The notes under the pieces were generated by a model. That model saw only the letters and a program-made list of their open reading frames with translations, was not told where the DNA came from and made no database searches. Shown in pieces: positions 8,149-15,631 of a stretch of DNA of 64,000 nt. Within the stretch, counting starts at the first letter, position 1. Each line of letters starts with the position of its first letter. This DNA comes from Phycisphaeraceae bacterium (GTDB lineage Bacteria; Planctomycetota; Phycisphaerae; Phycisphaerales; Phycisphaeraceae): contig JANQSF010000099.1 in the NCBI GenBank assembly GCA_028284155.1, positions 1-64,000 on the forward strand, given 5' to 3'. Both the position numbers and the translations under genes were made by a program.

Positions 8149-8807
8149 GTTTAGCCGCGGGGCTTGCCCCGCCCTTCGTTCTCGACGACAAACGGCCAGT
8201 CCTGGCGCGGCCGTCCCTCGCGCAGCGGATTATCCTCGACATAGCGCACGGCGTTTTCGAACTGCCGTTCACTGTCAATGAAGACTTTCCACAGCCCGCG
8301 TGCCCAGACGGTCGGCACCGACCCATCTGGCTTGACGTGCGCTTCCATCGGGTGCAGTCCCTCCTTGCGTAATTGTTGAGACTCGCGGGCCTTGAGGTGC
8401 GACGCGATCTGTTCGATTGTCCGGCCGGTTCTCGCGACGACCAGGTGCGCGTGGTCGTCCATAATCGAGCAGGCGTGTACGGCGTACGGCGCTTCGTCGA
8501 TCGCGCGGGCGAACCCGCCGGCGACGGACTGAATCTGTTCACTATCCAATTCGACAGGCTGATACTTCAGCGCCTCCTTGGCGGCGGCGGCGCGCTTGAG
8601 GCGGCCGTGCGGGCGGTTGGCCAGTGACTGACGTGTGTTGACCTTGGTTGGGCCGCCGAAACGCAACAGTTCCCAACTGCGTACCCAGGTCGACCACGAC
8701 CCGCGCGGGTCGTTTGGGAGCCAGAACCCGTAGGCGGTCATGATCAGGTGGTAGGCGATGACCATGGGTGAGCGGGGCACAGGGCGGGGCAAGCCCCGCG
8801 GTTAAAC
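8149..8807 (-). mobile_element. RAYT element bounded by inverted REP hairpins
   Basis: A 659-bp unit whose ends are inverted copies of the family A hairpin: GTTTAGC with CGCGGGGC-TT-GCCCCGCC at 8149 onward, and the complement ending GTTAAAC at 8807. The only gene inside is a Y1 transposase, and its stop codon falls in the 8149 foot. The layout matches a REP/RAYT domesticated system or a minimal IS200/IS605-like unit. No target duplication is visible, as expected for HUH elements. It sits directly after oppB, where oppC would normally be found. Confidence 0.85.
8151..8765 (-). CDS. REP-associated tyrosine transposase (RAYT, Y1_Tnp)
   Basis: 204 aa from ATG 8765; a TTG at 8792 within the hairpin gives a longer form but is less likely. 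The N-terminus AYHLIMTAYGFWLPND is typical of RAYTs. The HUH metal motif is DDHAHLVV (His105, His107), and the catalytic tyrosine is Tyr175 in RYVEDNPLREG. Such enzymes cleave single-stranded REP hairpins through a 5'-phosphotyrosine link. The last residues (GRGKPRG) and the TAA stop are encoded by the REP hairpin itself. All catalytic residues are intact, so it may be active. It is the only transposase in the window and the natural candidate for spreading the hairpins. Confidence 0.93.
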   Translation of the reverse strand: MVIAYHLIMTAYGFWLPNDPRGSWSTWVRSWELLRFGGPTKVNTRQSLANRPHGRLKRAAAAKEALKYQPVELDSEQIQSVAGGFARAIDEAPYAVHACSIMDDHAHLVVARTGRTIEQIASHLKARESQQLRKEGLHPMEAHVKPDGSVPTVWARGLWKVFIDSERQFENAVRYVEDNPLREGRPRQDWPFVVENEGRGKPRG

Positions 8808-8819
8808 TGAGTTGACGTT

Positions 8820-9740
8820 TTACGTCAACTCGATCCGCGGATCGACGTAGGCGTAGGCGACGTCGACGACGAGATTGAACAGGACGAGGATCGTCGCGTA
8901 GGTGAGGACGAGGCCGAGGATCAGGAACTGGTCTTTGTTGAGCACGGCGTTGACGAAGTGGTCGCCCAGACCGGGGATGGCGAAGAGTTTTTCGACGACG
9001 AACGAACCGGTCAGCGCGGCCGCGGCGGCGGGGCCGAGGAAGCTGAGCACGGGCAGGAAGGCGACTTTGAGCGCGTGTCGGAAGAGCGCTTCGGAACGCG
9101 ACAGGCCTTTGGCCAGGGCGGTGCGGATGTAGTCGCTGCTCATGACGTCCGCCAGGCCGAGCCGGATGAGGCGGGCGATGTACGCGGCGGGGATAACGCT
9201 GAGCGTGAGCGCGGGCAGGAAGATGTGCCTCGGCTCGCCCCAGCCGCCGACGGGGAACAAGTTGACAATGCCCGCGAACAGGGCGAGCAGGATCGCGCCG
9301 GTGACGAAGATGGGCAGGCTGACACCGACGAGCGCGACGCTGAGCGTGGCGAAGTCGAGCGGCGAGCGTGGCCAAAGCGCGCCGGCGATCCCGGCCGCGA
9401 GGCCGATGTGCAACGCGATGAACAGCGCGGCCGCGCCGAGCAGCGCGCTGGTTGGCAGGCCGGTTGCGATGATGTCGTTGACCGACTGGTCTCGGTAGGT
9501 CAGACTGGGGCCGAGGCTGCCTTTCATCAATTCGGTGGCGTAGCTCTTGAGAAAGCGGGGTTGGCTGTCGAGGTTGTATTGTTTCGCCATGGCCATGCGA
9601 ACCTCGATCGGCGGCTGCTTGCCCTCGGAGCGTGACAGCGGGTCGCCGGGCAGCGACCACGCCAACAGGAACGTGATCATGAAGATCACGAACAGGATCA
9701 GGGGCAACTGCAGCAGGCGTCGGATGATGAGGCTGGCCAT
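8820..9740 (-). CDS. oppB: Oligopeptide/dipeptide ABC transporter permease (OppB/DppB type)
   Basis: 306 aa, the usual length. It has an N-terminal membrane segment (IIRRLLQLPLILFVIFMITF), the OppB PGDP motif (SLPGDPLSR), five further hydrophobic segments, the EAA-type loop around ALAKGLSRSEALFRHALK (about residue 215) and a FAIPGLGDHFVNAV segment. It forms half of the inner-membrane channel for imported peptides, partnered by OppC. oppA lies just upstream on the same strand (172 bp, filled by hairpins). No oppC, oppD or oppF follows; the RAYT element begins 13 bp after the stop. Confidence 0.95.
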   Translation of the reverse strand: MASLIIRRLLQLPLILFVIFMITFLLAWSLPGDPLSRSEGKQPPIEVRMAMAKQYNLDSQPRFLKSYATELMKGSLGPSLTYRDQSVNDIIATGLPTSALLGAAALFIALHIGLAAGIAGALWPRSPLDFATLSVALVGVSLPIFVTGAILLALFAGIVNLFPVGGWGEPRHIFLPALTLSVIPAAYIARLIRLGLADVMSSDYIRTALAKGLSRSEALFRHALKVAFLPVLSFLGPAAAAALTGSFVVEKLFAIPGLGDHFVNAVLNKDQFLILGLVLTYATILVLFNLVVDVAYAYVDPRIELT

Positions 9741-9782
9741 GGGGCGGGTCTAGGGACGGGTTGTGTTGATTGTTGGGGGAGC

Positions 9783-9904
9783 ACTAAGCCGCAAGCGGCG
9801 GGGGATTCGGTTTAGGCGGGGAACTTGTTCCGCGCGTTTGACGATACAGGATAGAGATCGTTCAAGGGGCGTACGGGACGGCGCCGCAAGCGGCGGCGCT
9901 AAAC
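9783..9904. repeat. Cluster of three variant family A-type hairpins
   Basis: It contains GCCGCAAGCGGC near 9788, GTTTAG with GCGGGGAAC-TT-GTTCCGCGC near 9810, and the complement of GTTTAGC with GCCGCCGC-TT-GCGGCG near 9882-9904. The foot and the central CTTG are kept while the stem arms differ. It lies between oppA and oppB. Confidence 0.75.
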
Positions 9905-9912
9905 AGGTCGTG

Positions 9913-12045
9913 CTACCGCACGACCTCCACGAACTCGAGTCGGCGGGAGTTCAGGTTGTTCAGGTTCATGTTCTTGACCTTGCCTGGGTCGTACAGGTGG
10001 AACCAGACGTAGTAGAGGATCGGCGCGACGGGCTGTTCTTTGAGGACGACGATCTCCGCTTCGCGCAACTTGGCCATGCGTTTGGCGGGGTCGACCTCCT
10101 TGGATGCCTCGGCGAACAGGCGGTCGACCTCCGGGTTGTTGTAGCCGGCGTCGTTGTGGTTGCTGCCGGACAGGAACAGGTCGAGGAACGTCACGGGGTC
10201 GGGGTAATCGCCGATCCACCCGCCGCGGGCGACGTCGTACTTCTGGCGTTTGCGTTCTTCCTGGAAGACAGGCCACTCCTGCGAGCGGAGGGTGACCTCG
10301 GCGTTCAGGACCTGTTGCCACTGGACCTGGATGAACTGCGCGGCGCCTTCGTGCCCGCCGGCGGAGTTGAAGAAGATCTCAATCGGCGGCAGGCCTTTCC
10401 CATCGGGGAAGCCCGCCTCGGCCAACAGCTTGCGTGCGCCTTCCGGATCGAAGCGGACGCCGTGCTCGACCGGCGGGTCGTAGCCCTTGCCCGCGCCAGG
10501 CGGCGTGAAGGAATAGGCGGGTACCTGCCCGACACCGTTGACCTTTTCGACAATGGTCTTGCGGTCGATGGCCATCGAGAACGCGCGGCGCACGCGCGGG
10601 TCGAGGAACGGGTTGGGGTGACCGCTGGGCAGCTCCTTGTCTTTGCAGTTGAAGTTGTAGTAGTAGGTGCCGATCGTCGTGGGCATGTGCACGTCGTTGC
10701 GCTTTCCTTTGGCCATCTCGCCGGCCAGGTCGCGGGCGATCGACGTGCTTGACGGGATGTCCGGCACCCAGTCCAGCCGGCCCTTGTTGTACATGGCCAA
10801 CTGCGTCTGCGGGTCTCCGACGATGATCTCGAGGATACTCGTGTTGCGCATGTTGGCCTTGTTCCAGTAGTGCGGGTTCTGCGTGAGCAGCACGTCGCGC
10901 TTGAAACGCCGGCGATTGAGGATGTACGGGCCGTTGGTGACGATCGTGCCCGGGCTGGTCCAGCGCGCGTCCTGAATGAGTCTGGCCGACTTGGTCGCGT
11001 CCGGTGCAAGTCCGACAAACTTCTCCACACTCGCTTCGTGCACCGGCGCATAGGTGATGAACGCGGCGAGGTAAAGGAAGTACGGCGTCGGCGAGGCGAG
11101 TGTCACGCGCAGCTTCTTGTCGTCGATCGCCTGCACACCGACGGTTTTGTTGAATCGGTCGAAGGCGATGTTGAGCCACTTGCGCGCCGTTTCCGGCGTG
11201 CGGTGCGAAGCGAATACTTCGGCGTCGTAGGTATCGATGACTTCCGCCGCCTTGGTCGCAAGCGTTTCGTACCGCTCGAGGTTGTCAGCCAGGTTCGCGT
11301 CGGTGAGCGACTTGACCAGTTCTTCCAATTGTTCAAGTGCGGCCTGCGCGGGTGCGAGCTGCTTCTTGGTGTCGTAGGGCTTGTGGTGAACAAGTTGGCT
11401 TTGCAGACCGGCGATCTTCTTCGCCTCCGACGCGGCGTCGAGAGGCGGGACATCATTCAGTTTCAGGTCACCGGCTGCGACCTTGCTCAGCCCATCCGCC
11501 CGGTTCTTCATCGCGTCGTAGACCGTCGTGAGCAGCACGTCGCGCGCCCCGGTGGGCAAGTAAGCGGAGAGCTGCTCCTGACGCCACTTGTAGAACTCCT
11601 CCGCGCCCTTGATCTTCCAGAGGATGTAGCTGTACTCGCTGTCGAAATCGGGCATCAGCGCGCGACGCCAAGCGTAGATGAAGTCGTGCGACGTCACGTC
11701 CTCGCCGTTGCTCCATTTGGCGTCGTCGCGGATGGTGAACGCGTAAATGACCGGCCGACCCTCGGCGTCATTGGTCACCTCGGGCAGCGCGGCGGCGGTG
11801 GCGGGCTCGGGCGGCAGGCCCGGCGCGTCGATCTTAATCCGCAGCAACGGCTCGAAAAGGTTCTCCGCCAAACGGATGTCGTTCGAGGCGGACAGCCGCT
11901 GCGGGTCGAGGAAGTTGTGGCCGCTGGACGAGGCGAAGACCAAATCGGCGTCGTCGGTCTCGCCGCCGCTGACGACCAGCCAGGCGATCACGACCACGTC
12001 GAACACGAGCAGGAGCATCAGCCATTTGAAGGGGCCACGTGTCAT
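9913..12045 (-). CDS. oppA: Oligopeptide ABC transporter substrate-binding protein with long insertion
   Basis: 710 aa from ATG 12045. An N-terminal hydrophobic anchor (WLMLLLVFDVVVIAWLVV) has no lipobox, so it may be held in the membrane by this segment. The SBP_bac_5 family pattern is clear: LDPQRLSASNDIRLAENLFEPLL, YAFTIRDDAKWSNGEDVTSHDF, NGPYILNRR, DPRVRRAFSMAIDR and ending in a peptide-binding lobe. Typical OppA proteins have about 540 residues. Here roughly 140 extra residues (about 145-290) form a charged helical, coiled-coil-like insertion before the segment KLRVTLASPTPYFL. It binds peptides for the OppB channel encoded downstream. Confidence 0.92.
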   Translation of the reverse strand: MTRGPFKWLMLLLVFDVVVIAWLVVSGGETDDADLVFASSSGHNFLDPQRLSASNDIRLAENLFEPLLRIKIDAPGLPPEPATAAALPEVTNDAEGRPVIYAFTIRDDAKWSNGEDVTSHDFIYAWRRALMPDFDSEYSYILWKIKGAEEFYKWRQEQLSAYLPTGARDVLLTTVYDAMKNRADGLSKVAAGDLKLNDVPPLDAASEAKKIAGLQSQLVHHKPYDTKKQLAPAQAALEQLEELVKSLTDANLADNLERYETLATKAAEVIDTYDAEVFASHRTPETARKWLNIAFDRFNKTVGVQAIDDKKLRVTLASPTPYFLYLAAFITYAPVHEASVEKFVGLAPDATKSARLIQDARWTSPGTIVTNGPYILNRRRFKRDVLLTQNPHYWNKANMRNTSILEIIVGDPQTQLAMYNKGRLDWVPDIPSSTSIARDLAGEMAKGKRNDVHMPTTIGTYYYNFNCKDKELPSGHPNPFLDPRVRRAFSMAIDRKTIVEKVNGVGQVPAYSFTPPGAGKGYDPPVEHGVRFDPEGARKLLAEAGFPDGKGLPPIEIFFNSAGGHEGAAQFIQVQWQQVLNAEVTLRSQEWPVFQEERKRQKYDVARGGWIGDYPDPVTFLDLFLSGSNHNDAGYNNPEVDRLFAEASKEVDPAKRMAKLREAEIVVLKEQPVAPILYYVWFHLYDPGKVKNMNLNNLNSRRLEFVEVVR

Positions 12046-12200
12046 AGGCAGACACTTTACACGACCCGGGCCGGGGCGTTTGGCGATCGGCGGGTGTGGC
12101 GTCCACACAACCCGCGCGACCGGCATCGGCCGCGGTCATGTTGCCCGGACGCGACATCGGCACTCAACCCCCGGTCGTGATGCGTCGATCAGACGCGAGG

Positions 12201-13019
12201 ATGTCGACCGACCGCGACAAATCGACCGCCTCGGGCTCGCCGACGGACGGCGACCCGGCCCGGCTGGCGCACGAGTTGGCGAACCTGCTGGACGGGAGCC
12301 TGCGCAATATCGGACTCGCCATCCGCACGCTGCGCGACGAGTCGGCCAGCCCGCCGGACACGCCCGTGTTGCGTCGGCTGGACACGGCCAACGACGGCCT
12401 GCACCAGATGGCGGCGCTCATCAAGGGTTGGCTGTCACCGCAGGCGGCCGACGACTGGGCCCGCGGCGACCGCGTGACGATCGGGCGAGCCATCGAACTG
12501 ACGCTGGCGATGCTCGGCCCGCGTGCCCAGGCCGCCGGCGCGACGATCCACGTCGACACCGACGGCGGCTGCGAGTCGCTGCCGGCCGGCCCGCTGCTGC
12601 GCGTGTTCGACAACCTGGTCCGCAACAGCCTCGACGCGCTGTCAACCGATGCCGGCCACGACGCGCCGGCCGTGGTCAACCTCTGCATCGCGCAGCGCGA
12701 CCGGCACCTGGACATCCGTGTGACCGACACCGGCCCGGGATTCGACCCGGCGTTGTTCGATGAAGACGACACGTTCCGGTTCGGCCGAACGACCAAGGCC
12801 GACGGCCACGGCATCGGCCTGACGTTGTGCGCCGACATCATCCACCGCCTCGGCGGCGCGATCGTGCTGTCTAATCAATCGCAGGGCGGCGCGAGCGTGC
12901 GCTGCGTCCTGCCCCTGGCTCGACTGACCCAGGAAGAAGCCGCGGCCGACCTGCCGCCGGGCCAACCGTCGTCTGACTCCCCCGCCGCCACCGACCCCGC
13001 CGGCGAGCCGACGCCTTGA
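12201..13019 (+). CDS. Sensor histidine kinase (soluble, NtrB-like)
   Basis: About 272 aa from ATG 12201; ATG 12180 is an alternative and neither has a well-placed Shine-Dalgarno. The phospho-acceptor region is ARLAHELANLLDGSL, followed by an N-box (VFDNLVRNSLDAL), G1 (VTDTGPGFD) and G2 (GHGIGLTLCADIIHRLGG). It has no transmembrane or recognisable sensor domain, so it is a cytoplasmic kinase. The C-terminal 35 residues are Pro/Ser-rich. It overlaps the next gene by four bases (TTGA), so the two are translationally coupled and are a cognate two-component pair. It is divergent from oppA. Confidence 0.9.
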   Translation: MSTDRDKSTASGSPTDGDPARLAHELANLLDGSLRNIGLAIRTLRDESASPPDTPVLRRLDTANDGLHQMAALIKGWLSPQAADDWARGDRVTIGRAIELTLAMLGPRAQAAGATIHVDTDGGCESLPAGPLLRVFDNLVRNSLDALSTDAGHDAPAVVNLCIAQRDRHLDIRVTDTGPGFDPALFDEDDTFRFGRTTKADGHGIGLTLCADIIHRLGGAIVLSNQSQGGASVRCVLPLARLTQEEAAADLPPGQPSSDSPAATDPAGEPTP

Positions 13020-14548
13020 TCCAATCGCACCCCCGCATCCTGATTGTCGATGACGACCCCGTCGTGGCGGACAGCTTCGCCGAGTTTCTGCGCAGCGAGG
13101 GCTACGCCACCGCCACGGCCTGCGACGCGCACGAGGCGATGACCCTGCTCGATGCCGGCGAGTCGCAACCGCCGCTCACGTACGACGCAACGGACTCGCC
13201 AATGGGCCCGTTCGGCGTGGTCGTCACCGACGTGAACATGCCGCGCTGCGACGGGCTGGAATTCCTGCGCATGGTGCGCAACAAGCACGACGCCGTCGTG
13301 CCGATCGTCGTGACGGGTTACGGCAAGATTCAGACGGCCGTCGAAGCGATCAAACTGGGCGCGGCCGACTTCCTGACCAAACCCGTCGTCGACGACGAGC
13401 TTCGGCTGGCGGTCGGCAAGGCGATGGGCCAACACGCGCTGGTCGCGGAGAACCACTCGCTGCGTGCGCAGCTCAGCCAACGGCACGGCTTGGCGAACAT
13501 GGTCGGCGGCGATTGGCGGATGCAGAAGGTCTACGAGCTGGTCGAAGCCGTGGCCGAGAGCAAGACCACCGTGATGATCGAAGGCGCCAGCGGCACGGGC
13601 AAGAGTATGATCGCCCGCGCGCTGCACACGCTCAGCCCGCGCGGCGGCAACGACGCCAAGGGCGGCGCGGCGGGCACGACCTCCGGAGGTGCCACTTCCG
13701 GGGGCGGAGGGCCGTTCGTCACGTTCAGTTGCGGCTCGATCCCCGAGACGCTGCTCGAAAGCGAGTTGTTCGGCCACGTGCGCGGCGCGTTCACCGGCGC
13801 CGACTACGACAAGGAAGGCAAGTTGCAGGCGGCCGACGGCGGCACGCTGTTCATCGACGAGATCAACAGCGCCACACCCGCGCTGCAACTCAAGCTGCTG
13901 CGCGTCCTGCAGGAAAAACAGTTTGAACCCGTCGGTTCGAACGACACGCTGTCCGTCGACGTGCGCTTCGTGCTGGCCACCAATCAGCCGCTCATGCCGC
14001 TGGTCGAACAAGGCTTGTTCCGCGAAGACCTGTACTACCGCATCAACGTCGTGAACATCGCCCTGCCCCCGCTTTGTGAACGCGTCGGCGACATCCCGCT
14101 GCTGGCTGACCATTTCCTCGACAAATACCGCAAAGAGGTCGGCAAGCAGGTCACCGGTTTCAGCGAGGCTGCGCTCGACGCGCTGCGGCGGTACCACTGG
14201 CCCGGCAATGTGCGCGAGTTGGAGAACGCCGTCGAGCGCGGCGTCGTGCTCAGCCGGCGCCCGTTGATCGACATCGCCGACCTGCCCGAGCACATTCAAG
14301 ACCCGGACGCCGCGCGCCCGCGAACGGCATCGTCGTCGGCTGACCCCGGCAGCGTCATCCCCGCCCTGCGCGACGGCTGGACACCCACGCCGCTGGAAGA
14401 CGCACTAAGAGAGCCGGAACGGCGCATCATCGAGGCGGCCCTCGAGGCCAACGGGTGGAACCGGCAGGAGACCGCCCGCCAACTCGATATCAACCGCACG
14501 ACGCTCTACAAGAAGATCAAGCAGTTCGGCCTCGAACCGCGGATGTGA
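13016..14548 (+). CDS. NtrC-family sigma-54-dependent response regulator
   Basis: 510 aa from TTG 13016, overlapping the kinase stop. The receiver domain (1-130) has DDD, the phospho-Asp in VVVTDVNMPRCDG and Lys in LTKPVVDD. The AAA+ domain has Walker A GASGTGKS (usual form GESGTGKE), the GAFTGA loop that contacts sigma-54, Walker B GGTLFIDEI and the Arg region FREDLYYRINV. The C-terminal Fis-type helix-turn-helix is WNRQETARQLDINRTTLYKKI. A Gly/Ser/Thr-rich insertion of about 25 residues (about 212-235) separates Walker A from the next strand. It activates sigma-54 promoters once phosphorylated. Targets are unknown. Confidence 0.95.
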   Translation: MIQSHPRILIVDDDPVVADSFAEFLRSEGYATATACDAHEAMTLLDAGESQPPLTYDATDSPMGPFGVVVTDVNMPRCDGLEFLRMVRNKHDAVVPIVVTGYGKIQTAVEAIKLGAADFLTKPVVDDELRLAVGKAMGQHALVAENHSLRAQLSQRHGLANMVGGDWRMQKVYELVEAVAESKTTVMIEGASGTGKSMIARALHTLSPRGGNDAKGGAAGTTSGGATSGGGGPFVTFSCGSIPETLLESELFGHVRGAFTGADYDKEGKLQAADGGTLFIDEINSATPALQLKLLRVLQEKQFEPVGSNDTLSVDVRFVLATNQPLMPLVEQGLFREDLYYRINVVNIALPPLCERVGDIPLLADHFLDKYRKEVGKQVTGFSEAALDALRRYHWPGNVRELENAVERGVVLSRRPLIDIADLPEHIQDPDAARPRTASSSADPGSVIPALRDGWTPTPLEDALREPERRIIEAALEANGWNRQETARQLDINRTTLYKKIKQFGLEPRM

Positions 14549-14625
14549 TCAAAACGCTCACTCCCCTTCAGCCCCAGATTACGCCCTCGTTGTTACACAC
14601 AAGTCAGACCGCATGGTGTAAAGAG

Positions 14626-14972
14626 GCGGTGCCCTGCCGGGCGGGCCTCTTCAATCGCCAGAGTGGCTCAGACCTTGCGCCCGATAGCAACCGTGCGTCG
14701 CCCGCGATAATCCGCCTTGCGCCGCACACATTTAAGACGCGGGCGATTGGGGCCTTCCACGGCCAGCCCCAAACCCCCGGCCGCCCCCGAAAGGTGTGGT
14801 CGTGGATGGGCGCTCGGCCGATGGCCCGACTTCCGCGGGGGAGCCTCGGGGGTTTGGGTGAGCGGCGGCGAGCGTCCCCTAACTCTTGTGGTCTTTACGG
14901 CGAAGCCGTTCCGTCAAAGCGCAGCGCCAAGCGGCTGCGGCGCTTGAGCAGGCCCGTCCGGCAGGACACCGC
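14626..14972 (+). ncRNA. Candidate large structured RNA (347 nt), family unknown
   Basis: A 720-bp space without a credible gene contains a 23-bp long-range helix: 14626-14648 pairs with 14950-14972, with one C.A mismatch and one G-U pair. Inside are further helices: 14699-14706 with 14738-14745 (8 bp), 14768-14779 with 14847-14858 (12 bp perfect), 14784-14789 with 14836-14841, and a hairpin 14897-14909 with a GAA loop. A CCGAAAGG tetraloop-like element supports the plus strand. A weak TTACAC-N17-TGTAAA promoter (14594-14622) would start transcription near 14629. I found no conserved core of RNase P RNA, tmRNA, SRP RNA or 6S RNA. No intrinsic terminator is evident. Confidence 0.5.
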
Positions 14973-15080
14973 ATCTCCGAATCCAATGACTCGACTTGTG
15001 TAGAGCAATAGGGGCATCGGCCAACAACCAAACGACTCTCGGATCAACCTGCCATTGGCAGTGTGATACATCCAACGCGG

Positions 15081-15107
15081 GTCCCCGGCCAAAGGCCGGG
15101 GCTGAAG
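15081..15107. repeat. Single REP hairpin, family E
   Basis: GT followed by CCCCGGCC-AAA-GGCCGGGG and CTGAAG; read on the minus strand this is the TTCAG-foot hairpin also found in pairs at 31601-31751 and 54471-54577. It lies between the candidate RNA and trxA. Confidence 0.85.
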
Positions 15108-15196
15108 TGGGGACGTCGCAATTCAGACGCCTTCCTGTCACGTCCGCAACCTATCGGCATCCAAGTGTGTGAGCGAACCCCGACCGGCCGGCTGGG

Positions 15197-15225
15197 TTTG
15201 CTGGCGTTGCGGGCCCGGCGTAGAA
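15197..15225 (+). promoter_or_regulatory. Sigma-70-type promoter for trxA
   Basis: TTGCTG, exactly 17 nt, then TAGAAT (15220-15225), giving a start near 15232 and a leader of about 38 nt that contains the Shine-Dalgarno. It is the best-matching promoter in the window. Confidence 0.6.
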
Positions 15226-15269
15226 TCGCCCCGCTTTTCCCTACAACTCTTGCCATGAGGAGCATCACC

Positions 15270-15602
15270 ATGGCTGCCGAAAACGTACACGAATTCACCG
15301 ACGACAACTTCGAATCTGAAGTGCTCGGTTCCGAGACACCCGTGCTGGTCGACTTCTGGGCTGAATGGTGCATGCCCTGCCGCATGCTCGCCCCGACCAT
15401 CGACGAGTTGGCTCAACAGTTCGACGGCAAGGTCAAGGTCGGCAAGCTCGACACCGACGCCAACCGCGACGTGGCCGTCAAGTACGCCATCACGTCGATC
15501 CCCACCATCCTCATCTTCCAGGGCGGCGAGGTCGCCGAGAAGTTCGTCGGCCTGACCAACAAAGACGCCTTGGCTGAGAAGCTCACCGCGATGGCGAGTT
15601 GA
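15270..15602 (+). CDS. trxA: Thioredoxin
   Basis: 110 aa, starting at ATG 15270 with AGGAG eight nt upstream; the longer upstream frame crosses the promoter and a repeat and is rejected. Thioredoxin landmarks are VLVDFWAEWCMPCRMLAPTIDELA (redox site Cys-Met-Pro-Cys, where most bacterial thioredoxins have Cys-Gly-Pro-Cys), the cis-Pro in ITSIPTILIFQGGE and a C-terminal helix ALAEKLTAM. It is a cytoplasmic dithiol reductant. The M16 protease gene follows after 29 bp and is probably in the same operon. Confidence 0.96.
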   Translation: MAAENVHEFTDDNFESEVLGSETPVLVDFWAEWCMPCRMLAPTIDELAQQFDGKVKVGKLDTDANRDVAVKYAITSIPTILIFQGGEVAEKFVGLTNKDALAEKLTAMAS

Positions 15603-15631
15603 TCGGCTGAACACTCGGCCGCGGACAACAC

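Noticed and set aside
14626-14972. RNase P RNA, tmRNA, SRP RNA or 6S RNA
   Set aside because: The conserved P4/CR segments, tRNA-like ends with tag, the SRP apical loop and a central-bubble layout of about 190 nt are all missing, so the region is left as an unknown candidate.
15081-15107. Terminator of the candidate RNA
   Set aside because: It is a family E REP hairpin 109 nt beyond the closing helix and has no T-run.
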